From the NCBI RefSeq assembly GCF_019635465.1, contig NZ_JAHBZK010000004.1, forward strand, positions 179,311 through 243,310: a DNA stretch of 64,000 bases, written 5' to 3'. The translations under genes and the position numbers were made by a program. Below the pieces are notes generated by a model. That model was not told where the DNA came from and searched no databases. It worked only from the letters and a program-made list of their open reading frames with translations. Within the stretch, counting starts at the first letter, position 1; each line of letters starts with the position of its first letter. This document shows positions 9,262-21,477 of this stretch, piece by piece. This DNA comes from Hydrogenophaga sp. GTDB taxonomy: Bacteria; Pseudomonadota; Gammaproteobacteria; Burkholderiales; Burkholderiaceae_C.

Positions 9262-10188
9262 TCAGGCGCGCACCAGGGTGCGGACCTGCTTGCGCAAGGC
9301 TTCGAATGCCTCGTCAACGCCGGGGTAGGCGCTGGTGTTGAAGTGCAGCTCGGCCTTGGAATAGAAGGCCGAGCGGCCCGCGAGAATGCGTTTGAGGTCT
9401 TCCATGGCCTCGCGGCTGGCGGCCATGGGCCGCATGTCGCCCTGCGCCGCCACGCGGCCCATGTGGTCGGCCGGGTCGGCCTGCAGCCACACCGTGGTGC
9501 AGTGCGCGAGCATCAGGTTGAAGTTGGCCGCGTCCGACACCAGACCACCTGGGGTGGCAATCACCACCTCAGGGTAGATCTGGATCGCCTCTTCCAGGGC
9601 GCGGCGCTCGTAACGCCGGTAGGCGGGCGTGCCGTACAGGGCGTGGATTTCTTCGATGCTGCAGCCCGCGAACTTCTCGATTTCGCGGCTGAGCTCGATG
9701 AAGGCGTAGCCGAGGTCGTCGGCCAGGCGCTGGCCCAGCGTGGATTTGCCGGCACCGCGTAAACCGATCAAGGCGATGCGCGTGCGGCGGGTCGCGTCGG
9801 TGTCGGCCTGCCCCTGCCCCAGCGCACCGGCCACGGCCATGCGCACCCGGCGCAAATCGCCTTCAGAGCGGCCCGACAACATCTCGCGGATCAGCAACCA
9901 TTCGGGTGAGCTTGTGCTCACATCGCCGATCAGCTCCGCCAGCGAGCACTGCAAGGCATCGGCCACTTGCAGCAGCACCAGGATGGACGCGTTGCCGGTG
10001 CCGTACTCCAGGTTGGCCAGATGGCGCTCGGACACGTCGGCCGCGATCGCCACAGCCTTGCGCGTCATGCCCCGGCGCGATCGCAGCGTGCGCACCCGCT
10101 CACCCAGGGCCACCAGAAACGGGTGACGCGCCTCTTCGTCGGCGGTGGCTGGCGGTCGCGCGGGGGCACTGGTGTCGGCGGCGTCCAT
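9262..10188 (-). CDS. boxR: BoxR transcriptional regulator (HTH plus shikimate kinase-like domain)
   Basis: 308 residues in two parts. An XRE-type helix-turn-helix lies at about residues 25-88 (RTLRSRRGMTRKAVAIAADVSERHLANLE region). A shikimate kinase-like domain follows with the P-loop GLRGAGKST at about 142-150. This is the BzdR/BoxR fold, in which the kinase-like domain senses benzoyl-CoA and relieves repression. It lies between boxC and the divergent boxD gene, and the TGCA boxes in both flanking control regions fit its role as the local repressor. Start uncertain: ATG at 10188 chosen, with ATG at 10194 also in frame; neither has an obvious Shine-Dalgarno. Longer upstream readings run antisense to boxD. 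Confidence 0.93.
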   Translation of the reverse strand: MDAADTSAPARPPATADEEARHPFLVALGERVRTLRSRRGMTRKAVAIAADVSERHLANLEYGTGNASILVLLQVADALQCSLAELIGDVSTSSPEWLLIREMLSGRSEGDLRRVRMAVAGALGQGQADTDATRRTRIALIGLRGAGKSTLGQRLADDLGYAFIELSREIEKFAGCSIEEIHALYGTPAYRRYERRALEEAIQIYPEVVIATPGGLVSDAANFNLMLAHCTTVWLQADPADHMGRVAAQGDMRPMAASREAMEDLKRILAGRSAFYSKAELHFNTSAYPGVDEAFEALRKQVRTLVRA

Positions 10189-10222
10189 GGGCATGCAAAG
10201 GGTTGCTTGGGGAATTCCAGAC

Positions 10223-10280
10223 TTGCCAAAGCTCGAGACATGCACTTTAATGCACATCCCACTGCACGCAAGATAGTGCA
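10223..10280 (+). promoter_or_regulatory. boxD-boxR intergenic control region with four TGCA boxes
   Basis: TGCA occurs at 10241, 10251, 10263 and 10277. The first pair is an exact TGCA-N6-TGCA, as at the boxC promoter. On the plus strand TTGCCA (10223-10228) and TTTAAT (10246-10251) are 17 bases apart and would make a promoter for boxD whose -10 lies inside the first operator pair. The minus-strand promoter for boxR must also lie here but is less clear. Confidence 0.65.
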
Positions 10281-10293
10281 CTTTATCGCTTCC

Positions 10294-11895
<1,602 letters not shown>

Positions 11896-11917
11896 CCGAA
11901 CGACCGAGGAGACAAGC

Positions 11918-13474
11918 ATGACCGCGTCGACCGTGGCCGCACCGCCGGCCCGCTTCAACTTTGCCCGTTACCTGTTCGAGCGCAACGCCGCGCGCGGCGA
12001 CAAGACGGCCCTGATCGACGACCAGGGCAGCCTGCGCTATGGCGAACTCGCCGATGCCGCGCGGCGCTTCGGCCAAGCGCTGGTGTCGCTGGGTCTGCGG
12101 CGCGAAGAACGCGTGCTGCTGTTCGCGCACGACAGCAGCGACTGGGTGGTGGCGTTCCTGGGCGCGCTGCATGCGGGTGTGGTGCCGGTGGCGGTCAACA
12201 CCCTGCTACCCGCCAAGGACATCGCCTACATGCTGGGCGACAGCCGCGCGCAGGCCGTCATTGCCTCGGGTGCGCTGCTGCCGGTGGTGCAGGAGGCCAT
12301 GGCACTGGGCGGGCATGCGGTGCAACACCTGATCGTCTCGCGTGGCACTGACCTGCCCGCAGGCGCCCACGCCTTCGACAAGCTGGTGGCCCAGGCCACC
12401 CCGGGCGACGGCGCCGACACGCACGGCGACGAGCCAGCCTTCTGGCTGTATTCGAGCGGCTCCACCGGCGCGCCCAAGGGCACGGTGCACACCCAGGCCA
12501 ACCTGTACTGGACGGCCGAGCTGTATGGCCAGGGCGTGCTGCAGATGCGCGAGAGCGACGTGGTGTTTTCCGCCGCCAAGCTGTTCTTCGCCTATGGCCT
12601 GGGCAACGCGCTGAGCTTTCCGCTGAGCGTGGGGGCCACGGTAGTGCTGATGGCCGAGCGGCCCACCCCGCAGGCGGTGTTCAAGCGCATGACCGAGCAC
12701 AAGCCCAGCATCTTCTGTGGCGCACCCACCGGCTACGGCGGCATGCTGGCCAGCCCCGACCTGCCGGCCAGGAGCGCGGTCGCCCTGCGCCTGTGTTCAT
12801 CGGCGGGCGAGGCCCTGCCGCAGGACATCGGTGAGCGCTGGACCCGCCACTTCGGTGTCGAGATCATCGACGGCATCGGCTCGACCGAGATGCTGCACAT
12901 CTTTCTGTCCAACGTACCGGGCCAGGTGCGCTACGGCACCACGGGCTTCCCCGTGCCGGGCTACGCGGTGGAGCTGCGCGGCGAAGACGGCCACGCGGTG
13001 GCGGACGGCGAGATCGGCGACCTCTACATCCAGGGCCCCAGTGCTGCGCTGATGTACTGGAACAACCGCGGCAAGAGCCGCGACACCTTCCAGGGCGGCT
13101 GGACCAAGAGCGGCGACAAATACCTGCGCAACGCCGACGGCACCTACACCTACGCCGGGCGCAACGACGACATGCTCAAGGTCAGCGGCATCTACGTCAG
13201 CCCCTTCGAGGTCGAGGCCACGCTGGTGCAGCACCCCGCCGTGCTGGAGGCCGCGGTGATCGGCAAGACCGACGACGACGGCCTGACCAAGACCAAGGCC
13301 TATGTGGTGCTCAAGCCCGGCCAGCAAGCCAGCGCCGCGGATCTGCAGGCCTTCGTCAAGGAGCGCCTGGCACCCTACAAGTACCCGCGCTTCATCGAGT
13401 TCCTGGACGAACTGCCCAAGACCGCCACCGGCAAGATCCAGCGCTTCCGGTTGCGCGAGCGCGAGAACGCCTGA
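11918..13474 (+). CDS. bclA: Benzoate-CoA ligase
   Basis: 518 residues of the acyl-adenylate-forming family. The P-loop SSGSTGAPKG lies at about 179-188, GSTEM in the centre, the GWTKSGDKY hinge region after that, and the catalytic lysine motif PKTATGKIQ with Lys506 at the end. It activates benzoate with ATP and CoA to benzoyl-CoA, the entry step for the BoxABCD route. GAGGAGACAAGC precedes the ATG, a strong ribosome-binding site. Cotranscription with boxD is likely. Substrate choice (benzoate rather than a substituted analogue) rests on the neighbourhood and on the family match. A 277-bp palindromic element starts 16 bp after the stop. Confidence 0.93.
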   Translation: MTASTVAAPPARFNFARYLFERNAARGDKTALIDDQGSLRYGELADAARRFGQALVSLGLRREERVLLFAHDSSDWVVAFLGALHAGVVPVAVNTLLPAKDIAYMLGDSRAQAVIASGALLPVVQEAMALGGHAVQHLIVSRGTDLPAGAHAFDKLVAQATPGDGADTHGDEPAFWLYSSGSTGAPKGTVHTQANLYWTAELYGQGVLQMRESDVVFSAAKLFFAYGLGNALSFPLSVGATVVLMAERPTPQAVFKRMTEHKPSIFCGAPTGYGGMLASPDLPARSAVALRLCSSAGEALPQDIGERWTRHFGVEIIDGIGSTEMLHIFLSNVPGQVRYGTTGFPVPGYAVELRGEDGHAVADGEIGDLYIQGPSAALMYWNNRGKSRDTFQGGWTKSGDKYLRNADGTYTYAGRNDDMLKVSGIYVSPFEVEATLVQHPAVLEAAVIGKTDDDGLTKTKAYVVLKPGQQASAADLQAFVKERLAPYKYPRFIEFLDELPKTATGKIQRFRLRERENA

Positions 13475-13525
13475 CCCGGCGTCCGTCGCCTAGGGATGCT
13501 CTGCACAACCCGCGCCGTGCGCGCC

Positions 13526-13622
13526 GTGACCTGGCGGGATGAGCCGCAAGGCGCGAATGCCAGGGCAAGCCTGGACGGCTTGCCCGCATTCGCAACGCAG
13601 CGGATCGCCCGCCAGGCCACGG
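13526..13622. repeat. Left internal hairpin of the MITE-like element
   Basis: Nested complementary arms: CCGTG-A-CCTGGCGGG (13525-13538) against CCCGCCAGG-C-CACGG (13608-13622). Inside, GCGAATGC-CA-GGGCAAGCC (13553-13571) pairs with GGCTTGCCC-GCATTCGC (13577-13593) around a 5-nt loop TGGAC, giving a 17-bp stem with a 2-nt bulge. Such a structure could form in single-stranded DNA or RNA. Confidence 0.7.
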
Positions 13623-13744
13623 CCCATGCGGGTTCGGCCCAAAACGGGCGCGTGCCGCACCTGTTGGTTTGTGTGTGCCACCCGGCACACACGGCACCAA
13701 GCAGGCACGCCACCCATCCCGTTTTGGACCCGAACGCGCATGGC
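13623..13744. repeat. Right internal inverted repeat of the MITE-like element
   Basis: 13623-13648 is an imperfect inverted copy of 13718-13744 (two mismatches and one gap; both arms include CCATGCG, GTTCGG and CCAAAACGGG). Between them lies a perfect 9-bp hairpin, GTGTGTGCC-ACCC-GGCACACAC, at 13671-13692. Confidence 0.65.
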
Positions 13745-13764
13745 GGGGGTTGTGCAGAGCATCC

Positions 13765-14616
13765 CTAACCCACCTCCAGCGCCGTCAAGGCGTACTGGCG
13801 GGCCAGGTCGAGTCGGGGCGCCGGGCCGCGGTACATGCGCGCCGTCGGAAAGCCGGGCGTCATGCCCAGTCGCTCGGCCAGCGCGATGGCTTCGCGGTTG
13901 GGCTCCGGGATGTCCAGAAACACCGGCTCCTTGAGCATCACGCAGCCCAGCAGCGCGTCGAGCAAGGCGTCGGCAATGGCGGGTGTGTCAGCGCACAACG
14001 GGCCGATCTTGTGGCCTTCGGCACAGGCGCGCACCACGCCATAGCCGCGCAGGCGACCGTCTTCCAGCCAACCCAGCGCCATGCCCTGGCGCTGCTGTAT
14101 CCACGCCTGCAGGAACACCGGTCGCGCCTCGGGATGAAAAGCGCGGTCGTAGCTGGCGAGCAGCTCGAACGGCACCGAGGTGAGCTTGACCACATGGGGA
14201 CCGCGTGGACGCGGGGCGTGGCCCATGGTCTGATAGCGGCGGTTGTGCCAGGCCAGATCGAAGCCGCTGCGGCGGTAGTTGTGCTGCTGTTCGACCACCC
14301 CATCGAGCCCGACCACGCAACCTTTGAGGTGATCGAGCGCGGCGTTCCAGACCGCCATGCCAAGACCGCGGCCACGCCACTCGGGTTGCACGATGTACAG
14401 GCCGATGAAGCCGTAACTCACCCCGTAGCGCAGACCACTGATGCACGCCACCGGTTCTTCGCCCTGCCAGGCCATGAAGTGGCCGCGCACGTCGATGGAA
14501 TGAAAGATGTCCGCGTCCTGCCGGCCAGGGTTCCAGCCCTCGCGGGCGGCCCAGTCGAGCGCGAGGTGCAACTCGGCGCGCGACATGCGCAGGATGTGCA
14601 GAGGCGTGTGGGTCAT
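13765..14616 (-). CDS. GNAT-family N-acetyltransferase
   Basis: 283 residues. The GNAT core lies in the first half: VACISGLRYG, then FIGLYIVQPEWRGRGLGMAVWNAALDHL, where RGRGLG is the acetyl-CoA pyrophosphate-binding signature. The second half looks like an additional acetyltransferase-type domain (GYGVVRACAEGHKIGPL, FLDIPEPNREAIALAERLGM). Double-domain GNATs of this kind have unknown substrates. Start ATG at 14616 (MTHTPLHILRM); the reading frame continues further upstream but that part is non-conserved in character. The TAG stop (13767-13765) uses the last bases of the MITE-like element. The next upstream gene, apbC, is on the same strand, 106 bp away. Confidence 0.9.
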   Translation of the reverse strand: MTHTPLHILRMSRAELHLALDWAAREGWNPGRQDADIFHSIDVRGHFMAWQGEEPVACISGLRYGVSYGFIGLYIVQPEWRGRGLGMAVWNAALDHLKGCVVGLDGVVEQQHNYRRSGFDLAWHNRRYQTMGHAPRPRGPHVVKLTSVPFELLASYDRAFHPEARPVFLQAWIQQRQGMALGWLEDGRLRGYGVVRACAEGHKIGPLCADTPAIADALLDALLGCVMLKEPVFLDIPEPNREAIALAERLGMTPGFPTARMYRGPAPRLDLARQYALTALEVG

Positions 14617-14722
14617 GTGGGGCTCCCGTCGGATGCGCCAATGTCCAACGATACGCCCTGGGGTTCCATACCCCACATGCGGTAGATGTTGCCTCGGACA
14701 TACCCGAGGCGCCCGTCCGACG

Positions 14723-15814
14723 TCAGGTGTCCGAAGAAATCTTGATGCTCGGAAACTTGGACGAGAAGTCCTTGGCCTTGGCGGCGATCTTGATCGCCAC
14801 CTGGCGGGCCACCTGCTTGTACAGACCGGCGATCTCGCCGTCGGGGTCGGCCACCACCGTGGGCGTGCCACTGTCGGCCTGCACCCGGATGCTCATGTTC
14901 AAAGGCAAGGCGCCCAGGTAGTCCATGCCGTACTCGGCGGCCATGCGCTTGCCGCCGTCGGCCCCGAAGATGTGCTCCACGTGGCCGCATTTCTCGCACA
15001 CGTGCACCGCCATGTTCTCGACGATGCCCAGGATGGGCACGCCCACTTTCTCGAACATCTTGATGCCCTTGCGCGCGTCGAGCAGCGCGATGTCCTGCGG
15101 CGTGGTGACGATGACCGCGCCGGTGATCGGCACACGCTGCGACAGCGTGAGCTGGATGTCGCCGGTGCCCGGCGGCATGTCGACGATCAAATAGTCCAGG
15201 TCCTTCCAGTTGGTCTGGCGCAGCAGCTGCTCCAGCGCCTGCGTGGCCATGGGGCCGCGCCAGATCATGGCCTCGTCGCGGTCGATCAGGAAGCCGATCG
15301 AAATGCACTGCACACCAAAGTTCTCCAGCGGCTCCATGGTCTGGCCGTCGGTGCTCTCGGGACGGCCCTCGATGCCCAGCATCATGGGCTGGCTGGGGCC
15401 GTAGATGTCGGCGTCCAGCACACCGACCTTGGCGCCTTCGGCCGCCAGTGCCAGCGCCAGGTTGACCGCCGTGGTGCTCTTGCCCACACCGCCCTTGCCC
15501 GAGGCCACGGCGATGATGTTCTTCACGTTGGGCATGAGCTGCACGCCGCGCTGCACCGCGTGCGCGATGACCTTGGTGACGATGTTGGCCGACACGTTCT
15601 CGACGCCCGGCACCGTGCGCGCGGCGGCGATCAGCGCCTTGCGCAGGCCCGCCACCTGGCTCTTGGCCGGGTAACCCAGCTCGACATCGAAGGACACGTC
15701 GCCATCGCCGATCTGCAGGTTCTTCAAGGCCTTGGTGGAGACGAAATCGCGCCCGGTGTTCGGGTCTTGCACGGCTTGCAGCGCCTGCAGCAGCGCCTGT
15801 TGGTCGACGGACAT
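14723..15814 (-). CDS. apbC: Iron-sulfur cluster carrier protein ApbC/Mrp
   Basis: 363 residues. An N-terminal MIP18/DUF59-like domain (about 1-90) is followed by a ParA/MinD-type ATPase with the deviant Walker A SGKGGVGKST at about residues 106-115 and VDMPPGTGD. The pair CEKCG is the surface CxxC that holds a transferable 4Fe-4S cluster. It delivers clusters to cytoplasmic apo-proteins. Divergent from metG, with about 165 bp between the two starts. Confidence 0.95.
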   Translation of the reverse strand: MSVDQQALLQALQAVQDPNTGRDFVSTKALKNLQIGDGDVSFDVELGYPAKSQVAGLRKALIAAARTVPGVENVSANIVTKVIAHAVQRGVQLMPNVKNIIAVASGKGGVGKSTTAVNLALALAAEGAKVGVLDADIYGPSQPMMLGIEGRPESTDGQTMEPLENFGVQCISIGFLIDRDEAMIWRGPMATQALEQLLRQTNWKDLDYLIVDMPPGTGDIQLTLSQRVPITGAVIVTTPQDIALLDARKGIKMFEKVGVPILGIVENMAVHVCEKCGHVEHIFGADGGKRMAAEYGMDYLGALPLNMSIRVQADSGTPTVVADPDGEIAGLYKQVARQVAIKIAAKAKDFSSKFPSIKISSDT

Positions 15815-15949
15815 GGGAAAGGAACTCCAGGGTGTGGGAATGGCCGGACGACCCGCACGGCGCCGGCTTGCTCTGAGGCGGCGGCAAGTCTACCGTCCAG
15901 GGCCTCCGGCGACAGATTCACACAAGCGGTGTGCGGACATCGGGCCGCC

Positions 15950-15955
15950 TAAAAT
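15950..15955 (+). promoter_or_regulatory. Putative metG -10 box
   Basis: TAAAAT lies 27 bases before the metG ATG and is followed by CGCCGG. The same TAAAAT-CGCCGG arrangement precedes DUF3460, and TAAAAT precedes gpmA. No good -35 match is visible, so this is a moderate call. Confidence 0.45.
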
Positions 15956-15981
15956 CGCCGGTTCCCCAAAGAAAGCCCGCC

Positions 15982-18036
15982 ATGAGCCCGCGCCGCCTGT
16001 TCGTCACCACCGCCCTCCCCTACGCCAATGGCCATTTCCACATCGGCCACATCATGGAATACATCCAGGCGGACATCTGGGTGCGGTTCCAGCGCATGCA
16101 GGGGCATCAGGTGCACTTCGTCTGCGCCGACGACGCCCACGGCGCGCCGATCATGATTGCGGCCGACAAGGCCGGCAAGACGCCGCAGCAGTTCGTGGCC
16201 GACATCGCCGCCGGCCGCAAGCCCTACCTGGACGGTTTTCACATTGGCTTCGACAACTGGCACAGCACCGACGCACCCGAGAACCACGAGCTCGCACAAC
16301 AGATCTACAAGGACCTCAAGGCCGCCGGCCTGATCGAGACCCGCACCATCGAACAGTTCTTCGACCCCGAGAAGAACATGTTCCTGCCCGACCGATTCAT
16401 CAAGGGCGAGTGCCCCAACTGCCACGCCAAGGACCAGTACGGCGACAACTGCGAGGTCTGCGGCAAGGTCTATAGCCCCACCGACCTGATCAACCCGTAC
16501 TCGGCGCTCTCGGGGGCGCAGCCGGTGCTCAAACATTCCGAGCACTTCTTCTTCAAGCTGTCCGATCCGCGTTGCCTGGCCTTCCTCAAGCAATGGACGA
16601 ACAGTGGCGCGGTGCAGCCCGAAGTGCTCAACAAGATCAGCGAATGGATCGCACCCGATGAGAACGGCCAGACCAAGCTGGGCGACTGGGACATTTCGCG
16701 CGATGCCCCGTATTTCGGCATCGAGATCCCCGACGCGCCGGGCAAGTACTTCTACGTCTGGCTGGACGCGCCGGTGGGCTACCTGGCCTCGCTCAAGAAC
16801 TGGCTGGGCAAACAGGGCATCGACTACAACGCCTTCATGGCCGATCCGGCGACCGAGCAGTACCACTTCATCGGCAAGGACATCATCACCTTCCACACCC
16901 TGTTCTGGCCGGCGATGCTGCATTTCAGCGGCCGCAAGACGCCCAACGCGGTGTTCGTGCACGGCTTCCTCACCGTCAACAACGGCGAGAAGATGAGCAA
17001 AAGCCGCGGCACCGGCCTGGACCCGCTCAAGTACCTCAAGCTGGGCATGAACCCCGAGTGGCTGCGCTACTACCTGGCGGCCAAGCTCAGCGCGCGCAAC
17101 GAAGACGTCGACTTCAACCGCGACGATTTCATGCTGCGCGTCAACAGCGACCTGGTTGGCAAGTTCATCAACATCGCCAGCCGCGCGGCCGGCTTCATTG
17201 CCAAACGCTTCGAAGGAAGACTGGGGTCGCCATCAATCGACGGTTCGGCGCTGCTGCAGGCCTTGCAGGCCAAAGCCGACACGGTGGCCGGCCTGTTCGA
17301 CACCCGCGAGTACGGCAAGGCCCTGCGCGAGGTGATGGCTCTGGCCGACATGGTCAACGCCTACGTGGACCAGAACAAGCCCTGGGAGCTGGCCAAACAG
17401 GACGGCCAGGACGCGCGGCTGCACGACGTCTGCAGCACCTGCATCGAAGCCTTCCGCCTGCTCACGCTGTACCTGAAGCCGGTACTGCCCGCGCTGGCCG
17501 CGCAGGTTGAGGCCTTCCTCAATGCACCGGCGCTGCAATGGGCCGATGCGCAGCGGCTGCTGGGCGCTGGCCACGCCATCAACGCCTACCAGCACCTGAT
17601 GCAGCGCGTGGACCCGAAGCAACTGGAGGCCTTGTTCGAGCCGCCGCCAGCGCCTGTCGAAGCGGCGCCGCTGCCCGGTGGCGAGGCCGTGGCCGACACC
17701 ATCACCATCGACGACTTTGCCAACGTCGACCTGCGCATCGCCAGGATCGTCGAGTGCGAGCGCGTCGAAGGTTCCACCAAGCTGCTGCGCCTCACGCTGG
17801 ACGTGGGCGAAGGAAAGACGCGCAACGTCTTCAGCGGCATCGCCAGCGCCTACCAGCCCGAGCAACTGAAAGGCAAGCTCACCGTGCTGGTGGCCAATCT
17901 GGCCCCGCGCAAGATGAAGTTCGGTGTGAGCGAAGGCATGGTGCTGGCCGCCAGCCACGCCGATGAAAAGGCCGTGCCGGGCATCTTCGTGCTGGAACCC
18001 ACCGCCGGCGCGGTGCCGGGCATGCGCGTCAGGTAA
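15982..18036 (+). CDS. metG: Methionyl-tRNA synthetase
   Basis: 684 residues, class I synthetase. HIGH motif at residues 20-23, a zinc-knuckle pair (CPNC and CEVCG), KMSKS at about 337-341, an anticodon-binding helical domain, then a C-terminal tRNA-binding (EMAP-like) domain from about residue 575 ([21 protein letters not shown] region) that also drives dimerisation. It charges initiator and elongator tRNA-Met. ATG at 15982 chosen because [17 protein letters not shown] is the normal N-terminus; the frame continues 17 codons upstream. Its TAA stop directly abuts the stop of the convergent BamE-like gene, with no space for a terminator. Confidence 0.97.
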   Translation: MSPRRLFVTTALPYANGHFHIGHIMEYIQADIWVRFQRMQGHQVHFVCADDAHGAPIMIAADKAGKTPQQFVADIAAGRKPYLDGFHIGFDNWHSTDAPENHELAQQIYKDLKAAGLIETRTIEQFFDPEKNMFLPDRFIKGECPNCHAKDQYGDNCEVCGKVYSPTDLINPYSALSGAQPVLKHSEHFFFKLSDPRCLAFLKQWTNSGAVQPEVLNKISEWIAPDENGQTKLGDWDISRDAPYFGIEIPDAPGKYFYVWLDAPVGYLASLKNWLGKQGIDYNAFMADPATEQYHFIGKDIITFHTLFWPAMLHFSGRKTPNAVFVHGFLTVNNGEKMSKSRGTGLDPLKYLKLGMNPEWLRYYLAAKLSARNEDVDFNRDDFMLRVNSDLVGKFINIASRAAGFIAKRFEGRLGSPSIDGSALLQALQAKADTVAGLFDTREYGKALREVMALADMVNAYVDQNKPWELAKQDGQDARLHDVCSTCIEAFRLLTLYLKPVLPALAAQVEAFLNAPALQWADAQRLLGAGHAINAYQHLMQRVDPKQLEALFEPPPAPVEAAPLPGGEAVADTITIDDFANVDLRIARIVECERVEGSTKLLRLTLDVGEGKTRNVFSGIASAYQPEQLKGKLTVLVANLAPRKMKFGVSEGMVLAASHADEKAVPGIFVLEPTAGAVPGMRVR

Positions 18037-18561
18037 TCAGCGGCGCTGAAGGTCAGGGTCGGGCATCGAGCCCGTCTTGATGACGCGCAGATCACGGTTG
18101 TAGGTCACCGTGAAGATCATCGTCTCGGTCTGCCCCTTGGGCTGGTAGCGCCAGTCCTGGCTGGTCTCGCCGCTGAGTGCAAAGGTCTGCACCTTGCGCG
18201 GCTTGCCCAGCATGCGGCGCACCTGCTCCACCGCCATGCCGGGTTGCACGCGCGCGAAGTTCTCTTCGGTCAGCACCTGCGACACCTTCACCAGAATGCC
18301 GTTGGCGCCGACGGTGATCATGTAGTTCACCACGCCCTCGGGCTGGCGGTTGTATTCGTAGATCTGCGCGCCGTCCTCGCCTTCCCACACCGCTTCGGGC
18401 TGACCGAATTTCTCGCGCACGTCGGCTTCGGTGGACACACCGGGCTCGAGCTCGGCAATGTTTTGCAGATCGCAGGCGCCCACAAAGCCCACAGCCGCCA
18501 GCACGGCGGTGAGGGTGCGGCCGATGCGCCACCAGGCGCTGCGCGTGTCGGGTCGGGTCAT
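18037..18561 (-). CDS. BamE/SmpA-OmlA-domain lipoprotein
   Basis: 174 residues. An N-terminal signal peptide ends in a lipobox, VGAC, with Cys at about residue 30, so the protein should be a lipid-anchored envelope protein. The mature part contains two half-repeats of the SmpA/OmlA fold: LEPGVSTEADVREKFGQP and VQPGMAVEQVRRMLGKPRK. The first resembles BamE, which helps assemble outer-membrane beta-barrels. The length and the duplicated half suggest a BamE-like relative rather than BamE itself. Convergent with metG, divergent from the SulP transporter. Confidence 0.85.
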   Translation of the reverse strand: MTRPDTRSAWWRIGRTLTAVLAAVGFVGACDLQNIAELEPGVSTEADVREKFGQPEAVWEGEDGAQIYEYNRQPEGVVNYMITVGANGILVKVSQVLTEENFARVQPGMAVEQVRRMLGKPRKVQTFALSGETSQDWRYQPKGQTETMIFTVTYNRDLRVIKTGSMPDPDLQRR

Positions 18562-18580
18562 GGCGTGCCTCCAGCGGGAT

Positions 18581-18605
18581 TGCGCGGCAGTAAATGCGCG
18601 GCAGT
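18581..18605. repeat. Two direct copies of an 11-bp sequence in a divergent intergenic region
   Basis: TGCGCGGCAGT at 18581-18591 and again at 18595-18605, with AAA between them (14-bp period). They lie between the BamE-like and SulP starts, so they could be a regulator site or a small duplication. Confidence 0.4.
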
Positions 18606-18652
18606 GTAGGCCGTGTCAGCCAGGTGGCTGTTGCGACCGGTAACATCGCGCC

Positions 18653-20314
<1,662 letters not shown>

Positions 20315-20350
20315 AATCGCCGGCTTCCCCTGCTCCGGACGCCACCCGCC

Positions 20351-20563
20351 ATGTCGATCTTTCGCCGCCCCGACTACCGCTCCGACACCACCGAGTTCAT
20401 CGATCAGCTCAAGTCCGCCAAGCCCGGGCTGGAGCAGTCGCAGCGCCAGGGCCGCGCCCTGTTGTGGGACAAGCAGATCGACCGCGATTTCATGGCCGAC
20501 GCCCAGGCGGCACGCGTGGCGCAAAAGCCCTACGTCTACCAGACCGAACCCGGCCTGAAGTGA
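20351..20563 (+). CDS. DUF3460 family protein
   Basis: 70 residues beginning MSIFRRPDYRSDTTEFIDQLK, the complete DUF3460 pattern (SxFxxxxYxSxxTxFL... and LLWDKQ... FMADAQAARVAQKPYVY). Small soluble beta-proteobacterial protein of unknown function that commonly precedes scpA or sits near panthothenate/NAD genes. It ends 19 bp before scpA, so the two are probably cotranscribed. Confidence 0.9.
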   Translation: MSIFRRPDYRSDTTEFIDQLKSAKPGLEQSQRQGRALLWDKQIDRDFMADAQAARVAQKPYVYQTEPGLK

Positions 20564-20582
20564 CCCGCCCGAGCGCGGCGCC

Positions 20583-21437
20583 ATGACCGATCCCACGCCC
20601 TCGCTCGAGGAGGCCCCGCAAGGCCTTGATGAGGTGCTGCCCCGCGTGGTTGACGGCGTCGCACTGGCCCGCCTCTATGGCGAGCCGCTGTTCAAGCTGC
20701 CGCAGGACCTCTACATCCCGCCCGACGCATTGCGCGTCTTCCTCGAAGCCTTCGAGGGCCCGCTCGATCTGCTGCTGTACCTGATCCGCAAGCAGAACTT
20801 CAACATCCTGGACATCCCCATGGCGGGGGTCACGCGCCAGTACCTGGAGTACGTGGAGGAAATCCGCGCGCACAACCTCGAGCTGGCGGCCGAGTACCTG
20901 CTCATGGCGGCCATGCTGATCGAGATCAAGTCGCGCATGCTGCTGCCGCCCAAGAAGACGGCCGAGGGCGAGGAAGCCGAAGACCCGCGCGCCGAGCTGG
21001 TGCGCCGGCTGCTCGAATACGAGCAGATGAAGCTGGCCGCGCAACGGCTGTCCGAGGTACCGCAGTACGGCCGCGACTTCCTGCGCGCGCAGGTGTACGT
21101 CGAGCAGGCGCTGGTGCCGCGCTTTCCGGACGTGCACGCCATCGACCTGCAATCGGCCTGGCGCGACATCCTCAAACGCGCCAAGCTCGTTCAGCACCAC
21201 AAGATCAGCCGCGAGGAGCTCTCGGTGCGCGAGCACATGAGCATCGTGCTGCGCAAGCTGCAGGGTCGCCAGTTCGTCGAATTCGGTGACCTGTTCGAGG
21301 TGACCCAGGGCGCGCCGGTGCTGGTGGTCACCTTCATCGCCATGCTCGAGCTGGCCAAGGAAACCCTGATCGAGCTCACGCAGGCCGAGGCCTTCGCGCC
21401 CATCTACGTTCGTCTGGCGTACACGCCATCGGCATGA
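20583..21437 (+). CDS. scpA: Segregation and condensation protein A
   Basis: 284 residues with the ScpA kleisin pattern: [34 protein letters not shown] in the N-terminal domain and a C-terminal winged-helix part ([20 protein letters not shown]). ScpA bridges the SMC heads together with ScpB in chromosome condensation. No scpB or smc is in this window. nadB follows after 40 bp on the same strand. Confidence 0.95.
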   Translation: MTDPTPSLEEAPQGLDEVLPRVVDGVALARLYGEPLFKLPQDLYIPPDALRVFLEAFEGPLDLLLYLIRKQNFNILDIPMAGVTRQYLEYVEEIRAHNLELAAEYLLMAAMLIEIKSRMLLPPKKTAEGEEAEDPRAELVRRLLEYEQMKLAAQRLSEVPQYGRDFLRAQVYVEQALVPRFPDVHAIDLQSAWRDILKRAKLVQHHKISREELSVREHMSIVLRKLQGRQFVEFGDLFEVTQGAPVLVVTFIAMLELAKETLIELTQAEAFAPIYVRLAYTPSA

Positions 21438-21477
21438 CCCATTCCGGCCGCGTCAGCGGCCTGCTCCGCTACGACAC

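Larger units (their letters stand above)
13491..13767. mobile_element. MITE-like element with terminal inverted repeats
   Basis: A 277-bp segment between bclA and the GNAT gene. Its ends, 13491-13511 and 13747-13767, are inverted repeats identical over 21 bp, beginning TAGGGATGCTCTGCAC. The match extends to 33 bp (13491-13523 against 13735-13767) with two mismatches. Both ends are bordered by TA, which suggests a TA target duplication with a 273-bp core. There is no transposase. Two reading frames, one per strand, both start MLCTT and end GCAEHP only because of the repeat; they are not genes. The inside is full of hairpins. The right end lies in the stop codon of the GNAT gene. No family identity could be checked. 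Confidence 0.75.

Noticed and set aside
13475-13767. Rho-independent terminator for bclA
   Set aside because: The palindromes here belong to the MITE-like element and lack T-tracts in a suitable place, though they might still stop transcription.
13490-13768. Two overlapping 90-codon frames on opposite strands inside the palindromic element
   Set aside because: Their shared ends follow from the terminal inverted repeats; no ribosome-binding sites or recognised domains.
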